Below are positions 25,508-34,880 of a stretch of 64,000 nt of DNA, piece by piece (within the stretch, counting starts at the first letter, position 1; each line of letters opens with the position of its first letter). Source of the stretch: CADEER01 sp965216585 (GTDB taxonomy: Bacteria > Desulfobacterota > Binatia > HRBIN30 > CADEER01); NCBI GenBank assembly GCA_965216585.1, contig CBDCGC010000003.1:434001-498000 (forward strand). The letters are read 5' to 3'. A model generated the notes under the pieces. That model was given only the letters and a program-made list of their open reading frames with translations. It was not told the DNA's origin and searched no databases. The position numbers were made by a program, and so were the translations under genes.

Positions 25508-26617
25508 TCAGTGTACGGCGGCGTTCGGACTCGCATCCTCAGCGTTCTTGGCGAGCAGGTGATTGAGTAGCTCGACCAGCTCGTGCGGCGGCGTCGCCTC
25601 GGGCTCTTCGACGGAGTCCTTGAGGTGCTCGAAGCGCAGTAGATCCATCTTCTCGTACGCCTCGCGCACGCGCGGGGTCAGCAACCCGAGTCGTTTCAAG
25701 TTGGGAACGATCTTGGAGAACATCATCTGGCGGAAGCCAACCATGAACGGCGTACCCTTGGCCCAATCGGTCCAGACCTCGACGTCCCACCCGAGGCGCT
25801 CGAAGACGGGTTCCATCAACAGTCGTTCGCGCAGCAGGTGCGTCGCCTCGATGACGAAGTCCTCGCGTTCGCGTAGCTCGCTCGAACTCATCTCCTTGTA
25901 CAAATCGTTGAGCGTCAGCACACCGAAGGCGACGTGACGCGATTCGTCTTGCATGACCCGGGTGACCAGATCTTGAATCAGCGGCTCGTCCGCCATTTGC
26001 AGCTTGGTGACGCCAAACGCCGCCAGGGCCAGTCCTTCGACCATGATCTGCATGCCGAGGAAGGTGATGTCCCAACGCGAGTCCTTGATGATGTCGTCCA
26101 AGAGTAATTGCAGACTGGGAACGATCTCGTACGACACGCCGAGCTTTTCCGTCAGGTAGCGATGGTAGACCTCGACATGGCGCGCCTCGTCGGCAACCTG
26201 GTTGGCGGCGTAGAACTTCGCCTCCTCCCACGGCACTCCCTGAACGATCTTGGCCGTCGCGATCAAGGCACCCTGCTCGCCATGCAGGAACTGCGACAGC
26301 ATGAAGGCGTTCATGTTGAGCTGCATCCGCATGACCGCCTCGTCCTCCATCGGCATCGGCGGGTTCATCATTTGATTGACCATCGCACCCATGCCGTTGT
26401 CGAGGCGCTCTTGCATCATGCGCTCGATGTCGACGTCGATCGTCCAGTCGAGATCGTTGGCGTTCCACGCCAGATCCTTGCCCTTCTCGTAGAGGTTGAG
26501 CAGGTTCTGCTTCGCCAGCTCGTACTTCCAATCGAAAATCGTGTCGATCGTCGCCTGTACTTCGCGAAAGTCCTGACCGTCGGGAAGCGGCACCGGGTTG
26601 TGCTGCGGATACTCCAT
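25508..26617 (-). CDS. Ferritin-like diiron protein
   Basis: A 369-residue, mostly helical protein whose residues match a diiron carboxylate site. Glu114 lies in HGEQ, Glu144 and His147 in ADEARHVEV, Glu194 in MVEG, and Glu225 and His228 in QDESRHVA. This is the E...ExxH, E...ExxH pattern of R2, ferritin-like oxidases and AurF-type oxygenases. The length and the surrounding Met/Gln-rich helices fit an uncharacterised ferritin-like family. It probably activates oxygen on an organic substrate, but the substrate is not known. It is 29 bases downstream of the TetR regulator on the same strand. Confidence 0.85.
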   Translation of the reverse strand: MEYPQHNPVPLPDGQDFREVQATIDTIFDWKYELAKQNLLNLYEKGKDLAWNANDLDWTIDVDIERMMQERLDNGMGAMVNQMMNPPMPMEDEAVMRMQLNMNAFMLSQFLHGEQGALIATAKIVQGVPWEEAKFYAANQVADEARHVEVYHRYLTEKLGVSYEIVPSLQLLLDDIIKDSRWDITFLGMQIMVEGLALAAFGVTKLQMADEPLIQDLVTRVMQDESRHVAFGVLTLNDLYKEMSSSELREREDFVIEATHLLRERLLMEPVFERLGWDVEVWTDWAKGTPFMVGFRQMMFSKIVPNLKRLGLLTPRVREAYEKMDLLRFEHLKDSVEEPEATPPHELVELLNHLLAKNAEDASPNAAVH

Positions 26618-26646
26618 GTCTACTCCTCCATTCGCTCCACCGGCGC

Positions 26647-27324
26647 TCAGCCGGCGGCGGGCTCTGGGATTCCTACGTAACGAAGAAAGATGTTGCTGAT
26701 TTCGGTCTTGATTTCCTGATCGTCGAGCACTCGTCCGCCGGCGCGGGTTACACCGATCAGGACGTGTTGTTGCATGATGGCAAACGCCGTCTGGATACCC
26801 AGGTCGATCGCCAATCCTGGCTCGGGGTGATCGAAGCCGTCACAGTGCGCCATCAGCAGGCGGCGCAACCTCTCCTCGACTTCGCGGCGGAAACGCACCG
26901 CGTCCTCACGCATGACCGGGTCCTGGATCGACCGATAGAGGAAGGCGACCATCATCTGGCGATGGTAGTTGGTGACGTCGACCAGCTCGTCGACGGCGCC
27001 GCGCACGATCTGCGCCGCCGTGGCGTTCTCCCACCGCGCCTCGTCCGCCACCGCATCGAGGTGCTCCGACAGGTGTTTGAAGTGGCGCTCCTCGAGCGCC
27101 CGCAAGAGCTCGTTCTTGTCGCGAAAACGCGCGTAGAAACCACCCACCGAAGACTTGGCGCGCCGGGCGATCTCGGGAATCGACAGCCCCGCCAAGCCCT
27201 TTTCGGCGATCAACGCCTCCGCCGCCTCGAGGATGCGGTAGAGCGTGCGCTCGCTGCGCTCCTGCTTGGGGCCCGAGACGGACCGCAACTGTGCTCGTTT
27301 GGCGGCTTGCATGGCGAATCGCAA
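26647..27324 (-). CDS. TetR/AcrR family transcriptional regulator
   Basis: A 225-residue repressor of the TetR family. The N-terminal helix-turn-helix is at about 25-75 (ERTLYRILEAAEALIAEKGL, then SIPEIARRAKSSVGGFYARF), followed by an all-alpha ligand domain of about 140 residues. It lies between the RND efflux permease and the diiron protein, all leftward, and is likely to control some of these genes. Starts at ATG 27324 or ATG 27312. A palindrome GAATC-C-GATTC (on the coding strand) lies 11 bases upstream of the first ATG and may be its operator. The ligand is unknown. Confidence 0.92.
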   Translation of the reverse strand: MRFAMQAAKRAQLRSVSGPKQERSERTLYRILEAAEALIAEKGLAGLSIPEIARRAKSSVGGFYARFRDKNELLRALEERHFKHLSEHLDAVADEARWENATAAQIVRGAVDELVDVTNYHRQMMVAFLYRSIQDPVMREDAVRFRREVEERLRRLLMAHCDGFDHPEPGLAIDLGIQTAFAIMQQHVLIGVTRAGGRVLDDQEIKTEISNIFLRYVGIPEPAAG

Positions 27325-27334
27325 ACAAAAATCA

Positions 27335-27345
27335 GAATCGGATTC
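27335..27345. promoter_or_regulatory. Candidate TetR operator
   Basis: The inverted repeat GAATC-G-GATTC (plus strand) sits in a comparatively AT-rich stretch just upstream of the TetR start, where an autoregulatory operator is expected. A second small inverted repeat, GCGA-A-TCGC on either strand, occurs nearer the start codon. Confidence 0.4.
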
Positions 27346-27396
27346 GCTTTCTTAGTAAATCCACCGCCGCTTGTCCAGCCCTTTCTCGGGCTCGCC

Positions 27397-30300
27397 TCAA
27401 TTTTCCTTTCGCCGCAAGGGCTCGCCGGCACCCAACCCGCCGAGTCGGCGGCGGCCGTCGCGCCAGAGGCCAGTCAGCCTTTCCTGACCGACGATCAAAG
27501 AGGTGTAGGCGAGGGGTACGACGAAAAGAGTGCCCACCATGGCGACGAAGAGTCCAAAGGCGATCGAGGCGGCGAAGGGCCCGTAGGTCTTCGAAGATCC
27601 CTGCATACCCAGGGCCATCGGCAGGAGCGCCACGACGGTCGTCAGCGTCGTCAGCAGGATCGGCCGGAAACGCCGCACGCCCGACTGCCGCACGGCTTCC
27701 AACAACGGCATTCCCTTTTCGCGCGCTCGGTTGATGAAGTCGACCATCACCAGGGAATCGTTGACGACGACACCGGTCAATCCGATCATGGCGTAGAAGA
27801 GAAGATAGCTGACGCTGTAGCCAAGCAGCCCGACGCCGGCGACGACGCCGACGAAGGCAAAGGGGATCGCCGCCGTCACCACCAACGGCTGCAGGTACGA
27901 TCGGAAGAGCGCGGCGAGAATCATGTAGATCCACAGGAGGGCGACGGGCAGCACGGCGATGACGCCGTCGAACGCTTTCTCAGACTCCTCGAATTCGCCG
28001 CCATACGTGACGCGCGCCTCCGGATAGCGCTCGTCGATGTCGGCGAAGTGCGCGCGCAGTGCTTGGTTGGCCGACGTCGATGTCGCCAATTCGTCGTCCA
28101 CCTCGGCGTAGACGTTGACGGCGCGCTTGCCGTCGTAGTGCCGGTACGACAAGTAGCCGCGCTGGACGTCGATGTCGCCGACGTCGCGCAGGCGCAGGAG
28201 ATAACCCCCGGGGGCGCGAATCTCGACGTCGAGCAGATCGGCGAGATCGCGCCGGTCGCCCTCCTCCAACATGACGCGAATGTCCATGTCGTCGTCGCGC
28301 CTGGGATCGCGAAAGCTCGACGCGACGATGCCGTCGTTCGCTCCGCGTAAGGCCAGTGCCAGGTCTTCGAAACGAACACCGTGGCGCGCCGCCCGCTCTT
28401 CATCGATGACCAGGCGCACTTCCTCGGCTCCGCGCTCGAGATTGTGCTCGACGTTGTAGACACCGGGCAGTGTCTCGAGAAAGGCGGTCATCTCCGATGC
28501 AATCGACCTGACCAGGGCGTAGTCGTCGGCGTGGATCCGCACCTCGACAGGCGGACCGATGGGCGGACCGTCCTGCTCGGCGGCAACGCGCAGCTCGGAA
28601 ATCGACGAGGCGTGCCGCCGGCGAAAGTCTTCGACCCGGTCGCGGACGCGGAAGAGCAAGCGTTCCGGCGACTTCCGATTCTCATCCGTCGGCTCCAGAA
28701 CGAGAAACGTGCGCGCCACGTTGGCTGCCGTGATGCGGTCATAGTTCGACGCTACGCTGGAACCGACGGTCGTCGCGAAGTCGGTCACGCCGTCGCCGAC
28801 AAAGGGCAACAGCTCTTGCTCGATGCCGTAGGCAACGCGCTCGGTCTGCGACAGTGAATAGCCCGGCGGCGTCTCGAGCATGACGTTGAAGTTGTCGAAC
28901 TCTCCGGGAAAGAGCTCGACTCGCAAATGGCCCCATGCTCCGAGCGACAACATGAGTACGGCCAGGGTCATCAGGCCGAACGACATGCGGTGCGCCAGCA
29001 CGACGTCCAGGGCGCGGGCGTAGAGGCCGCGCAACAGCGGCACGATCTGGGCCGGCCACGACAACCAGCGCCGCCACGGCGCGCTCGCTCCCACCGGCTC
29101 TCGCGCGGCGACGCGGCTGCCGAAGTCCATGTAGTGGGCCGGCAAGATGATCAGACACTCGAAGAGCGAGGCGCTCAGGCAGAGCAGCACCGCCTTGGGC
29201 ATGATGGCGACGAACTTCCCCGGCGTGCCGCCGACCAGGAGCAGCGGCGCAAACGCCGCCGCCGTCGTCGCCACCGCCGCGACCACTGGCAGCAGCACTT
29301 CCTCAGCGCCGCCGATCACGGCATCGCGCAACTCTTCGCCCTCTTCGATGCGGGCGTAGATGTTCTCGAGAACGATGATCGCATCATCCACCAGCATACC
29401 CGACACCAGCAGCATCCCCATCAAGGTCGTCGAATTGATCGTGATCTCGAGCACCGGAAAGAGAATCATCGCCGTGAGAAAGGAAAACGGAATCGCAATC
29501 ACGGTCAGCGCAGCGTTGCGGAAGCCAATCGCCACCCAGAGAATCGCCATGACGAGAACGATTCCGCTGACCAAGTTGTCGGCCAGCGTCTGGATACGCG
29601 GTGACACGAAGCTGGCGGCGTCGAGGGTCTTGTGCAGCTCGACACCCTCGGGCAGGAACGGCCGGTACTCCGCCATCCACGCTTCGACGCGCTCGACCAG
29701 CTCGACCACGTCCTCGCCCGATGACTTGGTGACGTTGACCAAAATGGCCGGGTGTCCATTGTAGCGGGTGGCGATCAGTCGCTTTTCCAGACCCACTTCC
29801 AAGCGCGCGATGTCCGACAGACGAACGTAGGTGCCATCCTCGTTCTCGCGCACGACGGTTTCCAGGAGCTCGTGGGTGTCCTGATAGTCGCCGCGCGCGC
29901 GCAGGGTAGCCTCGACGTCCTCCGTTTCGAAGGTGCCCGCCGGTAGGTTGAGGTTCTGTCGCCGGATGCGGTCGACGACCTCGAGCACCGTCAATCCGTA
30001 GCGCGCCGATAGGTCGCGATCGATCAACACGCGAACCTCGCGCTCGCGTTCGCCAAGGATCGAAGCGCGACGCACGCCGTAGATGTCGTCGAGACACGCT
30101 TCCACCTCGTCGGCCATCTCCGCCAAGGCGACCTCACCGACGCCGATGGTGTCGACCACGGCAACCAGGACGACCGGCGTGACCTCGGATACCGTCACCT
30201 CGAAAAGCGTCGTCTCCTCCGCCGACTCCGGCAGATCGGTAGCCCGATCGAGAGCCGCCCGCACATCGTTGACCGCAGCCTCGTACTCCAGCGCATCGAG

Positions 30301-30594
30301 ATCCTCGTCGAAGTCGATGACGATTGCCGACAGGTTGGCGGTCGACGTCGAGCGCATCTCCTTGACGTCGGCAACCGAGAGCAGCTCCTCCTCGAGCTTC
30401 TGCGTCAACAGACGCTCGACCTCGTCGGCCGAGGCGCCGCTCCACACCGTCGTCAAGTTGACCGAGTTGAGCACGACCTCCTGCCAGTACTCGACCGGGA
30501 TGCGACTGTAGGCGGCCAGGCCGCCGAAGAGCGAGACGAAGAACAGAACGTTGACGAGGACCGATTGGCGAACGCTGAAGGCGGGAAGGCTCAC
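27397..30594 (-). CDS. RND efflux permease (AcrB/HAE1-type)
   Basis: A 1065-residue inner-membrane proton-driven transporter with the RND layout: a first helix (9-29), a large periplasmic domain, 6 helices including the acidic GMLVDDAIIVLENIYARIEE helix 4 region (about 395-414), a second large periplasmic loop, and a second helical half ending in a basic tail. Features such as VDDAIIVLENI and ITLLTTLTTVVALLPMALG-like helices identify the HAE family. It is co-translated with its adaptor: the adaptor stop overlaps its start by four bases. It probably exports amphiphiles or lipids; no outer-membrane channel gene is in the window. Confidence 0.94.
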   Translation of the reverse strand: MSLPAFSVRQSVLVNVLFFVSLFGGLAAYSRIPVEYWQEVVLNSVNLTTVWSGASADEVERLLTQKLEEELLSVADVKEMRSTSTANLSAIVIDFDEDLDALEYEAAVNDVRAALDRATDLPESAEETTLFEVTVSEVTPVVLVAVVDTIGVGEVALAEMADEVEACLDDIYGVRRASILGEREREVRVLIDRDLSARYGLTVLEVVDRIRRQNLNLPAGTFETEDVEATLRARGDYQDTHELLETVVRENEDGTYVRLSDIARLEVGLEKRLIATRYNGHPAILVNVTKSSGEDVVELVERVEAWMAEYRPFLPEGVELHKTLDAASFVSPRIQTLADNLVSGIVLVMAILWVAIGFRNAALTVIAIPFSFLTAMILFPVLEITINSTTLMGMLLVSGMLVDDAIIVLENIYARIEEGEELRDAVIGGAEEVLLPVVAAVATTAAAFAPLLLVGGTPGKFVAIMPKAVLLCLSASLFECLIILPAHYMDFGSRVAAREPVGASAPWRRWLSWPAQIVPLLRGLYARALDVVLAHRMSFGLMTLAVLMLSLGAWGHLRVELFPGEFDNFNVMLETPPGYSLSQTERVAYGIEQELLPFVGDGVTDFATTVGSSVASNYDRITAANVARTFLVLEPTDENRKSPERLLFRVRDRVEDFRRRHASSISELRVAAEQDGPPIGPPVEVRIHADDYALVRSIASEMTAFLETLPGVYNVEHNLERGAEEVRLVIDEERAARHGVRFEDLALALRGANDGIVASSFRDPRRDDDMDIRVMLEEGDRRDLADLLDVEIRAPGGYLLRLRDVGDIDVQRGYLSYRHYDGKRAVNVYAEVDDELATSTSANQALRAHFADIDERYPEARVTYGGEFEESEKAFDGVIAVLPVALLWIYMILAALFRSYLQPLVVTAAIPFAFVGVVAGVGLLGYSVSYLLFYAMIGLTGVVVNDSLVMVDFINRAREKGMPLLEAVRQSGVRRFRPILLTTLTTVVALLPMALGMQGSSKTYGPFAASIAFGLFVAMVGTLFVVPLAYTSLIVGQERLTGLWRDGRRRLGGLGAGEPLRRKEN

Positions 30595-31781
30595 AGCTCG
30601 ACCTCGCGCTGGCGGAAGCGAACCCGCATTCCGTCGCGCAGATCGCCGACCCCGGTGACCGCGATGCGCTCGCCGCCGTTCAACCCCGCCGCAATGTCGA
30701 TCCAGTCGGGGCGAAACGCCACGCGCCGCGTTTTCACGCGGCGGCGCTTGACGTCTCCGAGCGCTTCGCCGTCACCCGCCTCTGCCGACGTGATCTCGAA
30801 AACGTACTCGAGATCGAACTCGCGCTGGATGGCCCGCCGCGGCACGCGCAGCACCTGCGTGGCATCGCCGATCTCGAAGGCGGCGCTCGCCAACATTCCC
30901 GGCAGCAGGCGACCGGTGTCGTTGGCCAGGCGCACCGGAATCGCATAGCGCCGCGTATCGCGTTCGGGCGAGCTGGCGACCTTGTGAATGGTGCCGGCGA
31001 AGGTCTCATTCGGCAGCGCGTCGACGCGCACGGCAACCGACTGCCCCTCGCGCAGCGCCCCCACATCGCGATCGCCGACGCCGACTTCGAGCTCGATCTG
31101 TTGGATATCGGCGAGCTCGGAGACGCTCTGCCCGGGCATCAAGTACGCGCCCGGTTCGAGGTCCAGACGGGTGACCACCGCGGAAAACGGCGCGACGATC
31201 CGGGTCTTGTCCAATCGCGTTTGCGCGTCCAGCACTTGCGCTCGCGCCTGCGCCACGTCGGCCAGCGAGCGACTCTCTTCGGTTTCGACGCGCTCGAGCT
31301 CGACCTCCGAAACGATGCCGCGCGCCGCCAGATCGCGCTGCCGCCTCAACTCGGAACGCGCCTGGCGCAGCGTCGCACCGGCGAGCTGCAACGCCGCCCG
31401 CGCGCGCGCCAGAGCGGCCTCGGCAAAGGCGGGGTCGAGGCGCACCAGCAAGGCGCCCTCGGCGACGACGCTGTGCTCTTCGACGGCGACCTCGATGACC
31501 TTGCCGGCCACTTCGGCACCGACGGCGACCGCGCGCGCCGGCGTCAGCACGCCGGACACTTCGACCACAGAACGCGATGGCCGGGCCCGCACGATCCAGG
31601 CATCGACCGTCGCCGCCGCCTGCAGTGCCGCCGGCGCGGTGGTGTGGTCGCCCGACAGCGCCACCGCGCGAGCGCGCTCGGCCAGAGCCTCCGGCGATGT
31701 GCGCATCAACCACCACGACAAAGCGAGGAGCGCCAGTGCCAGGATCGAAACGAAAAACGAGATGAGCCCGCTGCTCTTCAT
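30591..31781 (-). CDS. Periplasmic adaptor subunit of RND efflux system
   Basis: A 396-residue membrane fusion protein of the HlyD/AcrA family. It has an N-terminal membrane anchor (about 6-22), a split biotinyl-lipoyl domain (AEVAGKVIEVAVEEHSVVAEG near 95-115 and TRIVAPFSAVVTRLDLEPGA near 190-210), an alpha-helical hairpin of 60 residues between them, and a beta-barrel and membrane-proximal domain (VLRVPRRAIQREFD). The ATG at 31781 follows the FA desaturase by 88 bases and gives a proper anchor; an upstream frame is not protein-like. It links the permease to an outer-membrane duct. Confidence 0.93.
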   Translation of the reverse strand: MKSSGLISFFVSILALALLALSWWLMRTSPEALAERARAVALSGDHTTAPAALQAAATVDAWIVRARPSRSVVEVSGVLTPARAVAVGAEVAGKVIEVAVEEHSVVAEGALLVRLDPAFAEAALARARAALQLAGATLRQARSELRRQRDLAARGIVSEVELERVETEESRSLADVAQARAQVLDAQTRLDKTRIVAPFSAVVTRLDLEPGAYLMPGQSVSELADIQQIELEVGVGDRDVGALREGQSVAVRVDALPNETFAGTIHKVASSPERDTRRYAIPVRLANDTGRLLPGMLASAAFEIGDATQVLRVPRRAIQREFDLEYVFEITSAEAGDGEALGDVKRRRVKTRRVAFRPDWIDIAAGLNGGERIAVTGVGDLRDGMRVRFRQREVEL

Positions 31782-31869
31782 CGGCTCACGACAATGCCCC
31801 CAGTGACGCGACCAGCGCAACTGTCCCGATTCAACGATGGTCGCAGAACCGACCGCGCCGTTCGGCTGA

Positions 31870-32856
31870 CTACGCTTTGGCCGACGCGGCCACCAGGATC
31901 GGCCAATAGCCGCGCGAGATGAAGGCGTCTTGCAAGGCACCACGCTCCGCCAGCAGGCGATGCATGCGCGGCAGATTGTAGTGCGGCACCGTCATCAACA
32001 GATGGTGCTCCAGATGGTAGTTGACGCGGTTCGGCGCCACCAACAACCGTTCCCACCAGGTGGCAATCGTCGTCCGCGTATTCTTGAGCGGATCGCGCGG
32101 ATCCGGCGCCAGAGCGTGCTCGGCGATCGAGCGTATGCGCGTCACCAGGGTGTAGGTGGTGAGCCACGCACCAACCCACAACAGGTAGATGGCCGGGTGA
32201 AAGAGCAACGCGACGAGCGCAAACAGTACGCCGTTGCTGATCAGCATGCCGCGCAGTGCCGGCTTGCGCCAGACGTTGGCCACCCGCTCGCTCCACGGCC
32301 CGCTACCGAAGTCGCGCCGCGCCGCGAAGCGGGCAAACTTGATCCCGGTGCGGCCACTCAAATCGCGGCCGATCTTGCGCCACATACTGGCGCGCGTGAT
32401 CGGAAACGGCAGCGCCAGCTTGAGATCGGGATCCTCTTCCGTCCACGTCTTGGCGTGATGTTTCAGATGATAGGAGCGATAGGTTTCCGTATTCGACCAG
32501 ATCGGATACGCCGCCAGCCAATTGCCGAGCCAATCGTTGACGGCGCGGTTGCGAAAGAGCGACCGGTGCGACGCCTCGTGCATGAACACCGCCAGGCCGA
32601 GCTGGCGCGTGCCGATGAGGAAGAGCGCGGCAACGATCGTCAGCGGGTTGGGCCAGCGATAGACGGCGGCCATGGCCGCGAAGATGATGCCCCAGGTGAC
32701 GACATACGAAAGGCAGGAGCGCAGGTCGTTCGGCTCGAGCAGCTCGGCGATCTCCTCCTTGGACAGCACCTGCCGCCAAGCCGGCGCTGCCGGCGCGCCC
32801 GCGACATCGCCTGTCTCGAGCACCTCGCCTTCCGGATAGTAGTCGAGCATGGCCAA
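31870..32856 (-). CDS. Membrane fatty acid desaturase
   Basis: A 328-residue integral-membrane diiron desaturase/hydroxylase. Three histidine boxes are present: HEASH at 93-97, HLKHH at 130-134, and HLEHH at 281-285, with two pairs of membrane helices between them, as in the FA_desaturase family. It introduces a double bond (or hydroxyl) into an acyl chain. The start is at ATG 32856; a second ATG at 32850 is possible. It heads the leftward block with the RND efflux genes. An electron donor is not encoded nearby. Confidence 0.93.
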   Translation of the reverse strand: MAMLDYYPEGEVLETGDVAGAPAAPAWRQVLSKEEIAELLEPNDLRSCLSYVVTWGIIFAAMAAVYRWPNPLTIVAALFLIGTRQLGLAVFMHEASHRSLFRNRAVNDWLGNWLAAYPIWSNTETYRSYHLKHHAKTWTEEDPDLKLALPFPITRASMWRKIGRDLSGRTGIKFARFAARRDFGSGPWSERVANVWRKPALRGMLISNGVLFALVALLFHPAIYLLWVGAWLTTYTLVTRIRSIAEHALAPDPRDPLKNTRTTIATWWERLLVAPNRVNYHLEHHLLMTVPHYNLPRMHRLLAERGALQDAFISRGYWPILVAASAKA

Positions 32857-33013
32857 ACGCTAGCCGGGTCGGGCCGCGACATCAAGGCGTTTGGCCGCAT
32901 CGCCGGTCTGCTTCCCGGGCCGCCGACGAGGTTTCCCCCGTGCGTCGGTCGTTTTCGGGCGCCGGCAACCCGCGTTTGCACCGGCTGGCCGATTGCCGCA
33001 GGCTTCGGCCGGC

Positions 33014-34117
33014 ATGGCGACACCCTTCATCGATGAAATCGGCAAGCTCGGCCCGGCCGTGCTGCGCGCCGTCGACGCGTTCGAGGAGGCGCGGCGACGC
33101 CTGCACCCGCCGCTGATCGACCAGTTGCGCACTGCTCTCGATCCGATTCGCAGCGAAACGCGCGCCGCGCTCGACGGCTTTCGCAGCACGCCGCCCGACG
33201 ATGGCCTGCAAGACTTCGCCGCCGATTTCGAAAAGGCCGCCGCGCACGCCTTGCGCGCGCTCGACCTCTTTGCCGACGACACCGCCGACCCGGGCGGCAT
33301 TCAACGCGTTCTCGAGGCGATGCGCGAACACTCCCTGGCCCAGGAAGCGCTCTACCCACTGCGTCGCGTGCTGGTGCCGGTGACGATGTTCTTTCTCGAC
33401 CCCGACTGCCGCGCCCGCGCCGACGAGCTCGACCCGGAGACTCCGCCGACACCGCGCTGCGGTATGATGTCGGGCGGTGGTGAGCCCGGCTGCCGTGGCG
33501 GCTTTTCGCTCTACGTGCCCGAGAGCTACGACGAAACGCCGCTGCCGCTGATCGTCGCCCTGCACGGCGGCTCTGGCAACGGCCGCGAGTTTCTCTGGAC
33601 CTGGCTGCGCGAGGCGCGCAGCCGCCGCTGTATCCTGCTGGCGCCGACGGCGCGTGGCTCGACCTGGTCGATGCTCGGCACCGACATCGATCGACCGGCG
33701 CTCCTTTCCATGATCGGCTACCTGCGCGACAACTGGGCCGTCGACGCCGAGCGCATCCTGCTCACCGGTCTTTCCGATGGCGCCACCTACACGACCTTGC
33801 TCGGCCTCTCCGACGGCGCGCCCTTCACTCACCTCGCCCCGGCCTGCGGCGTCTTCCATCCCGACAACTACGACAACGGCAACCTCGAGCGCGCCGCGGC
33901 GCAGAAGATCTACCTGATGCACGGTACCCACGACTGGATGTTTCCCGTACAGGGCGCGCGCAACGCCGCACAGGATCTCGAAAAAGCCGGCGCCGACGTC
34001 ACCTTTCGCGAGCTCGAAGACCTCTCGCACACCTACCCGCGCGAGGAGAACACAAAGATCCTCGACTGGGCGGGAATCGAGCTCGGCCAACCGCCCCTGC
34101 CCGGAAACGAAGCGTGA
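33014..34117 (+). CDS. Alpha/beta hydrolase (phospholipase/carboxylesterase type)
   Basis: A 367-residue protein with an N-terminal helical domain of about 130 residues that I do not recognise, followed by an alpha/beta hydrolase of the phospholipase/carboxylesterase (feruloyl-esterase-like) type. The hydrolase core has PLIVALHGGSGNG (oxyanion strand), nucleophile Ser in GLSDGAT (about residue 257), and a His in DLSHTYPR near the C-terminus; the Asp is in GTHDWMF. The ATG at 33014 is a chosen start as it opens the helical domain; the upstream frame is Arg-rich and not credible. The substrate is unknown. Confidence 0.87.
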   Translation: MATPFIDEIGKLGPAVLRAVDAFEEARRRLHPPLIDQLRTALDPIRSETRAALDGFRSTPPDDGLQDFAADFEKAAAHALRALDLFADDTADPGGIQRVLEAMREHSLAQEALYPLRRVLVPVTMFFLDPDCRARADELDPETPPTPRCGMMSGGGEPGCRGGFSLYVPESYDETPLPLIVALHGGSGNGREFLWTWLREARSRRCILLAPTARGSTWSMLGTDIDRPALLSMIGYLRDNWAVDAERILLTGLSDGATYTTLLGLSDGAPFTHLAPACGVFHPDNYDNGNLERAAAQKIYLMHGTHDWMFPVQGARNAAQDLEKAGADVTFRELEDLSHTYPREENTKILDWAGIELGQPPLPGNEA

Positions 34118-34137
34118 TCCACGACAGGAGCTGCTTC

Positions 34138-34185
34138 ATGGTTGATCATCATAGTCATGATGGTCATTATGGATCTCATGGATGA
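34138..34185 (+). CDS. Putative 15-residue His-rich leader ORF before antitoxin
   Basis: An ATG at 34138 has an ACAGGAG ribosome binding site and opens a frame of 15 codons with five histidines (MVDHHSHDGHYGSHG). Its TGA at 34183-34185 overlaps the probable start region of the antitoxin, giving possible translational coupling. The same DNA contains a palindrome, so the leader may be a by-product of operator sequence rather than a selected peptide. Confidence 0.35.
   Translation: MVDHHSHDGHYGSHG
34144..34165. promoter_or_regulatory. Candidate toxin-antitoxin operator palindrome
   Basis: The arms GATCATCAT (34144-34152) and ATGATGGTC (34157-34165) match at 8 of 9 positions around a 4-base centre. 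This is the usual place for an operator bound by the antitoxin-toxin complex, just upstream of the antitoxin start. Confidence 0.45.
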
Positions 34186-34465
34186 GGAGAACCCGAGGAT
34201 CAACATTGCCGAAGCCAAACGCCACTTTTCCGACCTCATCGGTCGAGTCGCCTACGGCGGTGAGGCAATCACAATTACCAGACGGGGTCGCCCCATGGCG
34301 CGCTTGGTACCAATCGCTGACGGCGACCGCGAACATCTCTGCGAGGTCAAAGGCTGGCTTGGCGACGACGACCCGTTTTTTGACGCGATCGAGGAAATCG
34401 TTCGCACACGGGGAAAACACAAGCCTCGGGCTTGGCAGGCCGCAGACGACACAGGGAATGAATGA
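34178..34465 (+). CDS. vapB: Phd/YefM-type antitoxin
   Basis: A 95-residue antitoxin of the Phd/YefM type. The conserved N-terminal DNA-binding pattern INIAEAKRHFSDLIGRV and GGEAITITRRGRPMARLVPI are clear, and the C-terminal half carries a charged helix that would wrap the toxin. The first codon is not certain: in-frame ATGs at 34157, 34160, 34169 and 34178 exist and none has a strong ribosome binding site. Its stop overlaps the toxin start by four bases (ATGA), as in most pairs. It probably neutralises the toxin and represses the operon. Confidence 0.88.
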   Translation: MDEENPRINIAEAKRHFSDLIGRVAYGGEAITITRRGRPMARLVPIADGDREHLCEVKGWLGDDDPFFDAIEEIVRTRGKHKPRAWQAADDTGNE

Positions 34466-34872
34466 AGGGGTATCTGCTCGACACCAACGTGTTGTCGGAG
34501 ATCGTTCGCAGGAAACCCGATCCGCAAGTGCTAGAGCGTCTTCGTATGATCGCAGAAGAGCAACTGTTCAGCTCCGAAGTCTGTGCGATGGAACTGCGCT
34601 TTGGAGCGAGTCGCTCAGCGAAAAGAAAGCTCTGGAATCGCATTGAGAGCGAAGTCCTCGGCAGGGTCACCTTGCTGGCCTTCGACCACGATGCCGCAAT
34701 CTGTGCCGGAGACATCGTTGCCGATCTGATGAGTCAAGGATCTCCGATCGGTGTCGAGGATGTGATGATCGGTGCAACGGCCAAAAGCAGGGGTTTGATC
34801 GTCGCCACGCGAAACGTCCGGCACTATTCCCGAATCTCGGGGCTGCGGGTCGAAAACCCGTGGGTGAGCTAG
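34462..34872 (+). CDS. vapC: PIN-domain ribonuclease toxin (VapC family)
   Basis: A 136-residue PIN-domain protein that would cleave RNA. The acidic residues are visible: Asp7 in LLDTNVLSE, Glu in AMELRFGA near 44, and an Asp in PIGVEDVMIGATA near 98-102 (the ED pair replaces the more usual D-only form). The RNVRHYSRISGLRVENPW tail is typical of VapC/FitB. It forms a pair with the antitoxin directly upstream. The target RNA is unknown. Confidence 0.92.
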   Translation: MKGYLLDTNVLSEIVRRKPDPQVLERLRMIAEEQLFSSEVCAMELRFGASRSAKRKLWNRIESEVLGRVTLLAFDHDAAICAGDIVADLMSQGSPIGVEDVMIGATAKSRGLIVATRNVRHYSRISGLRVENPWVS

Positions 34873-34880
34873 CGACGATC

